Source: Lachnospiraceae bacterium
GTDB lineage: Bacteria > Bacillota > Clostridia > Lachnospirales > Lachnospiraceae
Length of the DNA stretch: 64,000 nt
Assembly (NCBI GenBank): GCA_017622845.1
Contig: JAGAQJ010000047.1
Location: 92,053 to 156,052, forward strand
Direction of reading: 5' to 3'
Made by a program: the position numbers and the translations under genes. Positions 9,344 to 18,160 of this stretch are shown here, piece after piece (position 1 is the first letter of the stretch; each line of letters begins with the position of its first letter). The notes beneath the pieces were generated by a model. The model was not told the origin of the DNA, made no database searches, and was given only the letters and a program-made list of their open reading frames with translations.

Positions 9344-9372
9344 ATTTTAATATATTTTGGAAAAACAATCAA
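9344..9372 (-). promoter_or_regulatory. Putative sigma-A promoter of the 103-aa/DUF6115 unit
   Basis: TTGATT (9367-9372), 17-base spacer, TAAAAT (9344-9349) on the minus strand, directly after the fapA terminator. It suggests the three genes are transcribed apart from the flagellar operon. Confidence 0.6.
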
Positions 9373-9448
9373 CCTAATATTTCATTTGTTTTAGCGGATT
9401 AGGCAACGGCTCAGCCTGAATTGCCCTAAAATAACATAAAAATAAATT

Positions 9449-9472
9449 AGCCTCTACAAATTTGTAGAGGCT
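9449..9472 (-). terminator. Terminator palindrome containing the fapA stop codon
   Basis: AGCCTCTACAAA followed by its exact complement makes a perfect 24-base palindrome. The last codons and the TAG stop of fapA (9454-9456) lie within it. The minus-strand continuation AATTTATTTTTATG is T-rich. It marks the probable 3' end of the flagellar/chemotaxis transcript. Confidence 0.7.
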
Positions 9473-11043
9473 ACGTCCGCACCTTTTTTGATTAATCTGC
9501 AATATGTATACTCATTTTTGACATTCATCGTTGCACCGGAAATACTTACCGCAACGCCCTGATACATCGTACCGCGTACATCAATGTGGGCATTCTCATC
9601 ACCCTTCAGCCTTTTGTCAAGCTTCTCGATTTCCTTGAGTTCCTTCTGTATCTGAATCTGGGTTTCCGCAAGCATTTCCCGAATTGTTCCGGCATTATGA
9701 AGCTGTTCCGGCAGAAGCTTTACGCCTGCTTTCAGCTTTTGTGTTATATCCTCAAGAGTCTTTTTCATCTGAAGAACGGCTTTTGATTTTTCCCCGACGC
9801 TCTTTTGCAGCTCCGTAAGTTTCTTTTTTGCTTCCGGATCGCTTCCAACCTCTATAATGGTAGCAGCTCCCATCGGAGAACCGGCATTTTTCACATTCAC
9901 AGCGCTTTTGGCCACAGTTTTTCCGCCTGTAATCAATCCCTTTCCTGCCTCCACATTAACGCAGGTTCCTGCCGTCACTTTAGCATTTAAGATTTGCTCT
10001 GCTTCCACAAATCCCTCTGCCTCCACCTCAGCAGCAGATATGAATTTAGCGATAATATTCCCACCTGCCTTAAGCATGCCTTTATTCTGCCCATGCATGC
10101 CTCTGGCTATGACAATATTCCCGCCTGCCTCTATCACTGCCCCTTCTACAACACCCTGCACGAAAACATTGCTGTCAGTCTTGATGCTAAAATTTTCACA
10201 GACATTTCCTTTTACCTCTACATCTCCGTGATACTCTATGTTTCCTGTTGCTGTGCTCACGTCCTCCACGCTGTACACATCTGATACAAAAACCGTATCA
10301 TCTATCAGGGACACATGCCCGTCTACCATGCTAATCAATTTTAATCCGTCCTCTGATATTTCCAGATTTTTTCCATGCGCAAAGACTGCCTTTCTGACCT
10401 CTCTTGCAGATGTAACAGTTCCGTATACATCAATTCCGTCCTCACCCGCCTGCTCCGGTATAATTTCTGCGAGAACCTGCCCCTTCGTACATTGATGAAG
10501 CGTATTTAATTTAAAAAAGTCCACGCTTCCATCTGCTTTTAACTCGGGGCGTATATTATTGTTGGTATCGAAATGATAAATAATGGAAGCATCATGCCCG
10601 GGTACCGGCATTCTGCCTTTTGCAACTACGATATCCGTACAATATTGTTTATCCTCAAGAGCCTCTTTTATCGCTTCTTCGTCAATACCTGCCTTCACCC
10701 CCATTCTATTCAGCATTTCCATAACCTGTACCCTGCTCACGGCAAGTCCGCCCACACTTGGCGGATACATGCGTAAAACAGCTCTCATCTTATCCAATGA
10801 AACCTGAATAGAAAATTTTTCATCAACAGGCGGTATCCTCATCGGAGTTAAAAAAAGGACAATCTCCTCCTCACCCAATGAATAAAGGGCTGAATTGATT
10901 GCCATAACATCATAGGGTACGCCTATTCTGCTAAGATACTCCTTTAATTCGTTCACGCGTATCTTTTCTCCTGCCCCAATTGGAGGAGACAGCAGCAGGC
11001 TTACCCCCTTTTCACTGATCTGTATTTGAAAATATCCGTTCAT
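9454..11043 (-). CDS. fapA: FapA (DUF342) family polymer-forming protein
   Basis: A 529-aa DUF342 protein. FapA-type proteins are reported to affect flagellar assembly and cell-surface functions in several bacteria. The N-terminal domain (residues 1-170) precedes the Gly/Val-rich right-handed beta-helix (about 200-390; GDVEVKGNVCENFSI, AGGNIVIARGMHG, KAGGNIIAKF), then a C-terminal coiled coil (EKSKAVLQMKKTLEDITQKL). The gene is the last of the cluster, 30 bases after fliA, and its stop codon lies inside the terminator. Confidence 0.85.
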   Translation of the reverse strand: MNGYFQIQISEKGVSLLLSPPIGAGEKIRVNELKEYLSRIGVPYDVMAINSALYSLGEEEIVLFLTPMRIPPVDEKFSIQVSLDKMRAVLRMYPPSVGGLAVSRVQVMEMLNRMGVKAGIDEEAIKEALEDKQYCTDIVVAKGRMPVPGHDASIIYHFDTNNNIRPELKADGSVDFFKLNTLHQCTKGQVLAEIIPEQAGEDGIDVYGTVTSAREVRKAVFAHGKNLEISEDGLKLISMVDGHVSLIDDTVFVSDVYSVEDVSTATGNIEYHGDVEVKGNVCENFSIKTDSNVFVQGVVEGAVIEAGGNIVIARGMHGQNKGMLKAGGNIIAKFISAAEVEAEGFVEAEQILNAKVTAGTCVNVEAGKGLITGGKTVAKSAVNVKNAGSPMGAATIIEVGSDPEAKKKLTELQKSVGEKSKAVLQMKKTLEDITQKLKAGVKLLPEQLHNAGTIREMLAETQIQIQKELKEIEKLDKRLKGDENAHIDVRGTMYQGVAVSISGATMNVKNEYTYCRLIKKGADVASTNL

Positions 11044-11073
11044 TCGAGTTTTACCTCCGCTCGACCAGTGCGT

Positions 11074-11838
11074 CTACTGATCCAATATACCGATATAATT
11101 CCCCATTTTTGTCTTCATTTTCTGTAATGCCTTTGTATGCAGCTGTGATACTCTTGATTCCGAAACCTCCAGCACACGGCTGATTTCCTTCAGTGTCAAT
11201 TCCTCATAATAATATAAAAGGATTACTTTTTTCTCCTTATCCGTCAAAAGCTCCAATGCCTGTTCAAGCATCTCCTTAAGCTCACTTTTCTCAATCACAC
11301 CTTCAGGAGTATCGAATCCGGAACTGATACTTTTATCAGATGAAATGTCGTTCCCCTGTTCGACATACTCATTTAAGGAAACAATATTGTCTGCCTTCAC
11401 CTGATTCTGCCAATCTAAAAATTCGTCTTCACTAATGCCAATATGTAATGCAATCTCAGCATCCGTAGCAGGTCTTCCCTTCTTCTGCTCAAGCTCCTTC
11501 ATGGCGGCATCAATCTGCTTCTGACGCTGTCTGATCGTACGAGGAATCCAATCCATCTTTCTGATTTGATCAAGGATAGCGCCGCGGATACGCAGACTTG
11601 CGTAAGTCTCAAACTTGACCTCCTTGCCCATATCAAACTTATCAATCGCATCAATCAGTCCGAACACTCCGTAGCTTACCAAGTCTTCATACTCTACGTT
11701 ATAACCAAGATACATGCTAAGCCGTCCTGCCACTACCTTTACCAAAGGCGCATATTCCAGGATAAGCTTCTCTCTCAAATCCGGTGTTTTCAGTCTCGCG
11801 TAATCCTCCCAAAGTCTCTTGCGTGCTGATTCATTCAT
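11074..11838 (-). CDS. fliA: Flagellar sigma factor sigma-28 (FliA/SigD)
   Basis: Sigma-28 directs RNA polymerase to late flagellar and chemotaxis promoters. Region 2 (ILEYAPLVKVVAGRL, YEDLVSYGVFGLIDAIDKFD, RIRGAILDQIRKMDWIPRTIR) and region 4 (LTDKEKKVILLYYYEELTLKEISRVL) match the FliA/WhiG family; 254 aa is normal. It sits near the end of the cluster as sigD does in Bacillus. No FlgM anti-sigma gene is seen in this window. Confidence 0.95.
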   Translation of the reverse strand: MNESARKRLWEDYARLKTPDLREKLILEYAPLVKVVAGRLSMYLGYNVEYEDLVSYGVFGLIDAIDKFDMGKEVKFETYASLRIRGAILDQIRKMDWIPRTIRQRQKQIDAAMKELEQKKGRPATDAEIALHIGISEDEFLDWQNQVKADNIVSLNEYVEQGNDISSDKSISSGFDTPEGVIEKSELKEMLEQALELLTDKEKKVILLYYYEELTLKEISRVLEVSESRVSQLHTKALQKMKTKMGNYIGILDQ

Positions 11839-11895
11839 GTTATTCCCCCGTTATACACAATGTTGTCACAAATAACCAGTAATTCCCCTTGACTA

Positions 11896-12330
11896 TTATA
11901 CCCCGCCTTCTTTCGAAGCAGTATCATGATAGCCTTCCATCTCAGCGGTTGTGTTCTCAGCATCATATGCTTCCAGGTCCTTGTCAGAATACCCCTGTGT
12001 ATTGTCTGCCATAAAGCCATCCGCATCTACGCTTTCCTGCATCTGATCCTGCTCCTTGTCAGCAAAAGCCACCACACTTCCGGTAAGGTCACCATTCTTT
12101 TTTGCCTGTTTGATCATCTTGTCCAGATCATGTGCAGGTATGATACGGGGTCTGATAGATGCATAGAGATATCTTGCCACATCGCCTAAGATATAGAATA
12201 TCACCAGCACTATCAAAAGCCCCCACAGCATTGTTGTCAGCTCATATCCCCTTATGTACATGATAATAGACGCTATCGCACCTGCCAGAAGCATAAGAAA
12301 CGGTGTGATAAGACCTGTCTTATTTCCCAT
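11896..12330 (-). CDS. Two-helix membrane protein between cheD and fliA
   Basis: A 144-aa protein with two membrane segments (about residues 8-26, TPFLMLLAGAIASIIMYI, and 32-55, MLWGLLIVLVIFYILG), then a basic stretch (YASIRPRIIP) and an acidic, disordered tail of ~80 residues. No family recognised. It fills the position between cheD and the sigma factor, so it should be made with chemotaxis proteins, but no motility role is proven. Confidence 0.65.
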   Translation of the reverse strand: MGNKTGLITPFLMLLAGAIASIIMYIRGYELTTMLWGLLIVLVIFYILGDVARYLYASIRPRIIPAHDLDKMIKQAKKNGDLTGSVVAFADKEQDQMQESVDADGFMADNTQGYSDKDLEAYDAENTTAEMEGYHDTASKEGGV

Positions 12331-12354
12331 TTTATAATCCCCTTAATTATGTAG

Positions 12355-12840
12355 TCATATTGTCTTTTCAGGCTTTCCTGCCGAGCGGATAACCAAATCT
12401 CCCGTCTCCGGATAAAATATAATGGTACGACCATAATTAAGCCCTGTGTCCTGCGCTTTCAAAGGTATGCCCAGCTCCTTGAGCTTTTTCTTGCTTGCCT
12501 CTACGTTCCGCTCTCCGACACGTACCATATCTGATTTATTCTGGAATGCAAACATCTGTGCTCCGCCTGCAATCTTAGCCTCAAATCTTGCTTTCTTTCC
12601 GCCCATGGCTATTAATTTTTTCACAAGATCATCAATACCTGTATCGGCAAACTTCGCTCTGTTTGAATTATTCTCTATCTGCGTGCTGTCAGGCAGCATA
12701 GCATGTGCCAGCCCTCCGACTTTTGCAATCGGATCCCTTATGCAGATTCCCACACATGAGCCAAGTCCCAGCGTAGTAATACCATCAGGACTTTTGCACA
12801 CATTTAAGTCTGCCATTCCCACTTTTACTATATTCGCCAT
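12355..12840 (-). CDS. cheD: Chemoreceptor glutamine deamidase CheD
   Basis: CheD deamidates glutamines of chemoreceptors and binds CheC to form the Bacillus-type adaptation feedback loop. The catalytic Cys29 in LGSCVGI and His46 in AHAMLP are present, as is NRAKFADTGIDDL; 161 aa is full length. It follows cheC after 101 bases. Confidence 0.95.
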   Translation of the reverse strand: MANIVKVGMADLNVCKSPDGITTLGLGSCVGICIRDPIAKVGGLAHAMLPDSTQIENNSNRAKFADTGIDDLVKKLIAMGGKKARFEAKIAGGAQMFAFQNKSDMVRVGERNVEASKKKLKELGIPLKAQDTGLNYGRTIIFYPETGDLVIRSAGKPEKTI

Positions 12841-12941
12841 AGCTTACGATGCCCTTTCTCTGTATTCGTGCCATGAAAGCCAAAGACTTTCATAGTATGC
12901 CGCATGATGCAGTTTACTATGCCTTCTTACAAATAGATGCG

Positions 12942-13562
12942 TTATATCGGCAGTCCAAGTGCCCCCAGCATCTTTGAATAAGATTCCAAATCCGGCATCA
13001 AAATGAAATAACCGTTCAAATCCACTTCATCTGTAAAAACTGTCTGTATCAGCAAAATCTGATCCCCCATAATGCCAAACTCTATTGCCGGTACACTTAA
13101 AATTGCATTCAGCATATCAATATTCAAATCCGGAACTGATGGAAGCATCTTGAGATTAGTCATCTGCGCCAGCGAATTCAGATAAGCCCCGGTAATAATA
13201 TTACCGATTTCCTTCATTGCGGATATCTCAATCTCACTGAAATCACCCTCTGACGGCGGTGTTCCCATCAATTTTGACACGAGCGCCTTACCTGCACACT
13301 GTTCCAGTATGAACATAATGCTGCCTGTAATATCACCTTCCACCGCCAGATAAATGCCCACAACAATTTGTTCCTCTCCGCCCATAACCTCACCGACATC
13401 CTTGAAGTCAAGAAGCCTTACCTGCGGAACCTTCATATCCACCTTAGTCTGAAGCATCTGGGCAAGCGCCGTCGTCGCGTTGCCTGCCCCGATATTTCCC
13501 AGCTCTTTTAATACATCATAGTATTGTGTTGTAACTTTCTCAAAACTAATATTTTCCGACAT
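12942..13562 (-). CDS. cheC: CheY-P phosphatase CheC
   Basis: CheC removes phosphate from CheY-P and is stimulated by CheD. Two copies of the CheC/CheX/FliY active-site helix are seen (LKELGNIGAGNATTALAQML and MKEIGNIITGAYLNSLAQM), each keeping the key Glu and Asn. Length 206 aa is normal. It lies between cheW and cheD. Confidence 0.93.
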   Translation of the reverse strand: MSENISFEKVTTQYYDVLKELGNIGAGNATTALAQMLQTKVDMKVPQVRLLDFKDVGEVMGGEEQIVVGIYLAVEGDITGSIMFILEQCAGKALVSKLMGTPPSEGDFSEIEISAMKEIGNIITGAYLNSLAQMTNLKMLPSVPDLNIDMLNAILSVPAIEFGIMGDQILLIQTVFTDEVDLNGYFILMPDLESYSKMLGALGLPI

Positions 13563-13642
13563 GATAAATCCTAAGCCTTTCCTAAAATCGAGCAGGGAAT
13601 GCTTTTCTCCGCTGCCCGCATCAAAAGCTACACTATACTCTA

Positions 13643-14140
13643 TTATACGTCAACAACTTCTGCAAGTACCGCAGTGATATCAAGCAATGAAATCAGCTTT
13701 CCATCCGCCTTGCCTACACCGGAAAGATATCTCTCCTTATCATCCTTCTCATAGCTCATCCGCTCAGTATGTTCCTCATCAAGAGTGACAACCTCTTTTA
13801 CTTCATCAACCAATACGCCGATTGACTCGTGCTGGTCAAGCGTCAGGATAATGATACGTGTTTTCTTGGTAATCTCATCCTCAGGAAGTCCCATCTTCAG
13901 TCTCAGGCTTATCGTAGGAATAACCACGCCCCGCACATTGATAACTCCTTTAATATAATTGGATACCTTCGGAACTCTGGTTATCTTTGACATTCTGATA
14001 ATATTTGATATGTACTTAATGTCAATACCATACTGCTCGCCGCCAAGCTGCGTGACAATGTATTGTGTTGTATCATGTTCTACGGGACGGTTGAGGCTTT
14101 CATTCCGCATCTGCTCGTCCATTACTTTTATTTCATCCAT
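13643..14140 (-). CDS. cheW: Chemotaxis coupling protein CheW
   Basis: CheW couples chemoreceptors to CheA at the membrane array. The protein is a single CheW domain (QYIVTQLGGEQYGIDI, KGVINVRGVVIPTISLR, GVLVDEVKEVV) with a ~25-residue N-terminal extension; 165 aa. It follows cheA by 35 bases in the operon. Confidence 0.95.
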   Translation of the reverse strand: MDEIKVMDEQMRNESLNRPVEHDTTQYIVTQLGGEQYGIDIKYISNIIRMSKITRVPKVSNYIKGVINVRGVVIPTISLRLKMGLPEDEITKKTRIIILTLDQHESIGVLVDEVKEVVTLDEEHTERMSYEKDDKERYLSGVGKADGKLISLLDITAVLAEVVDV

Positions 14141-14175
14141 GTTCTATGCCCTGCCTTTCCTTTTCATAAATAGGA

Positions 14176-16293
14176 TTATATCAATGCATTGGTGTCAAGA
14201 ATCAGTGCCACTTCACCATTGCCTAAAATGGTAGCACCGCTTATCATCTTCGGCACCTTAATATACTTACCCATGGACTTGATAACTACCTCCTGCTGTC
14301 CGATAAGCTCATCTACTACCAGACCTGCCAGCTTGTCGCCTTTTTTCACGATAATAACAGTAAGGTTCTTATTTCCGTCGTCTTCTCTTGGCGGAATCTC
14401 AAGCACCTTGTTCAATCTGATAATAGGAATCACTGTTCCGCGAATATGAATAACTTCCTTTGCCTGTACAAGCTTGATATCATCCGGCGAAACATCCTCA
14501 ATGGTCTGAATGGAGCCAAGTGCAATCGCATACTTCTCATCTCCGATAACAACCATAAGCGCCTGTATAATTGCAAGCGTAAGAGGAAGTCTGATAATCC
14601 ACGATGAACCCTGCCCCAGGCGGTTCTTAACCTCAACCTCACCGCTTAATGACTCAATCTTAGATTTCACTACGTCAAGTCCTACGCCTCGTCCTGAAAC
14701 ATCGGAAACCTTCTTTGCTGTCGAGAAGCTTGGCAGGAACAAAAGGTCGATAACCTCCTTCTCTGTCATGGTATCAGCCTGCTCCGGCGTGATAATGCCG
14801 CGCTCAATTGCTTTACCCTTAACAGCTTCTATATTAATTCCGGCGCCGTCGTCTCTTACTTCAATCACAACATTGTTTCCATCCTGATAAGCATCAAGGA
14901 ATATCGAACCAACCTCCGGCTTACCATTCGCGACTCTGACATCATTTGGTTCCAGTCCGTGATCTGCGGAATTTCTAAGCATATGCATCAGCGGATCGCC
15001 GATTTCATCAACTACAGTACGGTCAAGCTCTGTATCCTCACCGGACATGTACAATTCCATCTTCTTGTCAAGCTTCTTTGACAAGTCTCTGATCATACGC
15101 GGGAACTTCGCCACAACGCTTTCTATAGGAACCATTCGAACCTTCATGACGGACTCATGAAGATTGGTTGTAACACTCTCCAGATACTCAATCTGCTCGT
15201 TTACAGAACTGCTATCGCCTTTGTTCTCTGCTGCTTCTGTTGCGGAAACCAAAGAGTTCTTTGCAATAATCAGCTCACTGACTAAATTCATGAGATTATC
15301 CAGTTTCTCAATATCGACTCTGACTGTCCTGTTTACAACCGGCTTTGCCGCCGTTTTAGCAGACGGCTTATTTCCTGATGCAATAGGAGAAGGCGCTGTG
15401 GGCGCTGCTGTGGGTGCCGGCGCTGCTGCCGTCTTTATTTCCTCTGCAGGCTTCTCTGCCGCCTTAACCTCTTCTGCAGGCTTCTCCGGCTCTGCCAATA
15501 CATACTCTTCACAGAACGCTTCTTCTATTTCAGATACGCTCTTTATCGCTGCCTTTACTTCGTCCTTCGTACTTTTTGAGATAAAGATAAGGCTGAATGT
15601 GAGATCAAATTTCTCATCCTCAATATCCTGTGCTGTCGGTGCCGAAACAATAATCTCACCAAGCTTCTCAAGCGCCTTAAATACCAAAAATGCCCTCGCT
15701 GCCTTCAGTACGCATGCTTCCTCAACATAAACAGTAATGCCGTATACTTTAAAGCCTTCTGCGTTTGCCTTCTCAACAAGCATTCTCTCCGTATCATTAA
15801 TTTTAATATCCTGCCATCTTTCTCTCTTGGCATTTGATTTATCAGAAACCGCTGCCGCTGAATCCGCCTTGTCAGAAGCCGCCGCACTGCCTGCTGCTTT
15901 CACTTCACCGCTGTTTTTTAAGATACTGTTCAGCGCATCAATTAAATTCTGATTGTCATTTGTTCCTTCTTCAGTTGTCTGCTGAATATTATTAACATAC
16001 TCCTCCAATGCATCCAGACACTTAAAAAGAACATCAATCATACCCGGCTGTACCTTAAAGGTTCCGTTTCTGACCTCTGAGAATACATTTTCCATGTCAT
16101 GCGTAAGCGTCTGCATTCTCTTATATCCCATCGTGCCTGCCATGCCCTTTAAGGAATGGGCTGCTCTGAAAATTTCATTGATGGTATCCATATTCTCAGG
16201 ATTCTGCTCCAGCTCCATAATCTGATCACTCAGATTTTGTAAATGTTCCTTTGACTCATCAAGGAAAATATCAAGATATTGACTTGTATCCAT
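14176..16293 (-). CDS. cheA: Chemotaxis histidine kinase CheA
   Basis: CheA phosphorylates CheY and CheB in response to receptor signals. Domains in order: P1 HPt with His46 (AAHSLKGMAG), CheY-binding P2 (~155-260), an Ala/Pro/Glu linker, P3 dimerisation (NRTVRVDIEKLDNLMNLVSELI), P4 ATPase (HMLRNSADHGLE, GRGVGLDVVKSKI) and CheW-like P5 ending at 705 aa. The ATG at 16293 has GGGGG 9 bases upstream and starts 2 bases after the cheB stop codon, which argues for translational coupling; the in-frame ATG at 16311 is less likely. Confidence 0.96.
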   Translation of the reverse strand: MDTSQYLDIFLDESKEHLQNLSDQIMELEQNPENMDTINEIFRAAHSLKGMAGTMGYKRMQTLTHDMENVFSEVRNGTFKVQPGMIDVLFKCLDALEEYVNNIQQTTEEGTNDNQNLIDALNSILKNSGEVKAAGSAAASDKADSAAAVSDKSNAKRERWQDIKINDTERMLVEKANAEGFKVYGITVYVEEACVLKAARAFLVFKALEKLGEIIVSAPTAQDIEDEKFDLTFSLIFISKSTKDEVKAAIKSVSEIEEAFCEEYVLAEPEKPAEEVKAAEKPAEEIKTAAAPAPTAAPTAPSPIASGNKPSAKTAAKPVVNRTVRVDIEKLDNLMNLVSELIIAKNSLVSATEAAENKGDSSSVNEQIEYLESVTTNLHESVMKVRMVPIESVVAKFPRMIRDLSKKLDKKMELYMSGEDTELDRTVVDEIGDPLMHMLRNSADHGLEPNDVRVANGKPEVGSIFLDAYQDGNNVVIEVRDDGAGINIEAVKGKAIERGIITPEQADTMTEKEVIDLLFLPSFSTAKKVSDVSGRGVGLDVVKSKIESLSGEVEVKNRLGQGSSWIIRLPLTLAIIQALMVVIGDEKYAIALGSIQTIEDVSPDDIKLVQAKEVIHIRGTVIPIIRLNKVLEIPPREDDGNKNLTVIIVKKGDKLAGLVVDELIGQQEVVIKSMGKYIKVPKMISGATILGNGEVALILDTNALI

Positions 16294-16294
16294 T

Positions 16295-17404
16295 CTACTT
16301 GACCCCCACATTCATTATTATTTCCTGGGCCACGTCATCAAGCGGCACTACCTGATCTACCAATCCGGAAGCAGCAATCGCCTTCGGCATACCGTATACT
16401 GTTGAGGTAGCTTCATCCTGTGCGATGACGTGTATCTTTTTTGAAGTTCCTAAATTCACGATTCCCTTTGTTCCGTCCGCTCCCATACCAGTCAGCACAA
16501 CACATATAATCTGGGAATAGCTGCTTGTTTTCAAGGATTCATACATATAATTGGCACATGGCTTTACGCCTTCTCTTGGAGGTTCATCAGTGTATGTAAT
16601 CGTCGGCTTCCCGCCTCTGGTAACCACATTCATGTGTTTTCCTCCCATGGATATGTATGCCACGCCATTTTCAAGCACATCACCTTCTGCCGCTTCCTTA
16701 ACCTTTATCTTGCTGAGTGAATTCAGCCTTTCAGCCAGAGATTGGGTAAATCCTTTTGGCATATGCTGAACAATCAGAACAGGTGCGGCAAGCTCTGCGG
16801 GAAGTCTTGGTATCACACTCTGCAGTGCCTTAGGCCCTCCTGTCGAGCAGGCAAGCGCTACAACCTTCTGTCCCCCCACAACCGGCTTGCTTTTTCTGAC
16901 AATGTTTACAAGCTTTTGTGTATTCTCATCCTGTTTTGTCCACGGTACAGCAGAGGCAGCCTGAATATTGGTCTGACGGCTTGATACCACTGCCTGAAGA
17001 GTCTCTAAGAATTTGTCCTTAAACTCATTTCCTTTTAGATAAACAATATTTGCCGGCTTCTCTATAAAATCAATTGCGCCAAGGTCAAGTGCTTCCATTG
17101 TGACAGATGCACCTTCTTTGGTATCCGTGCTTGCCATCATAATGCGTGCACGAATCTTATCCTTCTGCAGAATACGAAGAAGCTGGATTCCGTTTATCTT
17201 TGGCATATTCACATCAAGAACGACACCGTCATACTGATTCTTTTTCAGGAGTTCGTATGCCGCCTCACCGTCAAAAGCCTGCTCCACTACTTGGAACCGT
17301 TCATCTGAATTAATTATATCACACATAACTCTTCTCATAAGTGCAGAGTCATCAACAATAAGTATTTTTTTCTTCATTCTTGAAATATTTGAGTTAATTG
17401 TCAT
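16295..17404 (-). CDS. cheB: Chemoreceptor methylesterase/deamidase CheB
   Basis: CheB removes methyl groups from chemoreceptors after phosphorylation by CheA. A receiver domain with the phosphoacceptor Asp (VVLDVNMPKING) is joined to an esterase domain with the catalytic motifs ACSTGGP, VQHMPKGFT and TGMGADGTKG. The start is uncertain: TTG 17413, ATG 17404 or ATG 17377, none with a strong ribosome site; homologues usually start near KKKILIVDDSALMRR, favouring 17377 or slightly earlier. It overlaps the pilZ gene end by a few bases. No cheR is present in the window. Confidence 0.94.
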   Translation of the reverse strand: MTINSNISRMKKKILIVDDSALMRRVMCDIINSDERFQVVEQAFDGEAAYELLKKNQYDGVVLDVNMPKINGIQLLRILQKDKIRARIMMASTDTKEGASVTMEALDLGAIDFIEKPANIVYLKGNEFKDKFLETLQAVVSSRQTNIQAASAVPWTKQDENTQKLVNIVRKSKPVVGGQKVVALACSTGGPKALQSVIPRLPAELAAPVLIVQHMPKGFTQSLAERLNSLSKIKVKEAAEGDVLENGVAYISMGGKHMNVVTRGGKPTITYTDEPPREGVKPCANYMYESLKTSSYSQIICVVLTGMGADGTKGIVNLGTSKKIHVIAQDEATSTVYGMPKAIAASGLVDQVVPLDDVAQEIIMNVGVK

Positions 17405-18134
17405 ACGATTCAACGACCTTTACCATTTTTCTATTTTTTCTTTCCGCATCAAATATATATTTGATTATCTCCTCACGCACTGCGTTATCCATAAATTCAA
17501 ATTTAGCACGATTTTCGTACTCTTGAGGCCTGTTTTCTATTTCCTTTGAAAGGACTACCTTTGCAGCCAGCAGAAACGGCTTTTCCCTGTTTGCAGCAGG
17601 CAGACTGAAGCGCATCAGGACATGACTGCCTTCATGAAAGCGCTGTCTTGTTACAAACCGCGTACCGCCGCCGCTGATATCCACAATCACTCCTCTAATC
17701 ATATCTGTCCTTGCAGTCAGATTCACACTGCCTTTTTCCAGTGTGTCTGCCTCCTGCTGCGTCAGTTCCCGCACAGTCATTTCCAGCACACAGTTAAACC
17801 GGTAATATTCTTTTTTCTGGAATTTACGAAGGCTGCTGATTATTTCAGCGCCAAGAACATATGTCCCGTTTATCTTCTGTCTATCCACAATTCTGACATC
17901 TGCCCTGTACATACCGCTATGTGAAAAAAAGCATACGTCATATTCTCCGTCAACCGGAAGCAGAACCAGCTTCGCCTGCTCCGTCGGCATCACGATCTCA
18001 AGTCGTCCATCGTCCAGAACATCAAATACAGAAGTCTTATAGGTTTTTACTCCTTCTGTACCATCCGGAAGCACTACCTTGACGATTGATTTCATTTCAA
18101 GCTTATCTCCCGGCGATATCAATTTCTCTATCAT
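17394..18134 (-). CDS. YcgR/YpfA-type PilZ domain protein (flagellar brake)
   Basis: A 246-aa protein with an N-terminal YcgR-type domain (GDKLEMKSIV) and a C-terminal PilZ domain with the c-di-GMP-binding elements FNCVLEM (RxxxR region at YYRFNCVLEMTVR) and DISGGGTRF. Such proteins slow the motor when c-di-GMP rises. The ATG at 18134 has AGGAGG 5 bases upstream and is preferred over 18164. It lies between flhG and cheB, so c-di-GMP control is made together with the motor. Confidence 0.85.
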   Translation of the reverse strand: MIEKLISPGDKLEMKSIVKVVLPDGTEGVKTYKTSVFDVLDDGRLEIVMPTEQAKLVLLPVDGEYDVCFFSHSGMYRADVRIVDRQKINGTYVLGAEIISSLRKFQKKEYYRFNCVLEMTVRELTQQEADTLEKGSVNLTARTDMIRGVIVDISGGGTRFVTRQRFHEGSHVLMRFSLPAANREKPFLLAAKVVLSKEIENRPQEYENRAKFEFMDNAVREEIIKYIFDAERKNRKMVKVVESYDN

Positions 18135-18160
18135 AGACTCCTCCTGATCACATCTTCTGT

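Noticed and set aside
15164-15730. 188-codon plus-strand frame opposite cheA
   Set aside because: Low-complexity Ser/Ala/Phe-rich shadow of the cheA linker region; no independent support.
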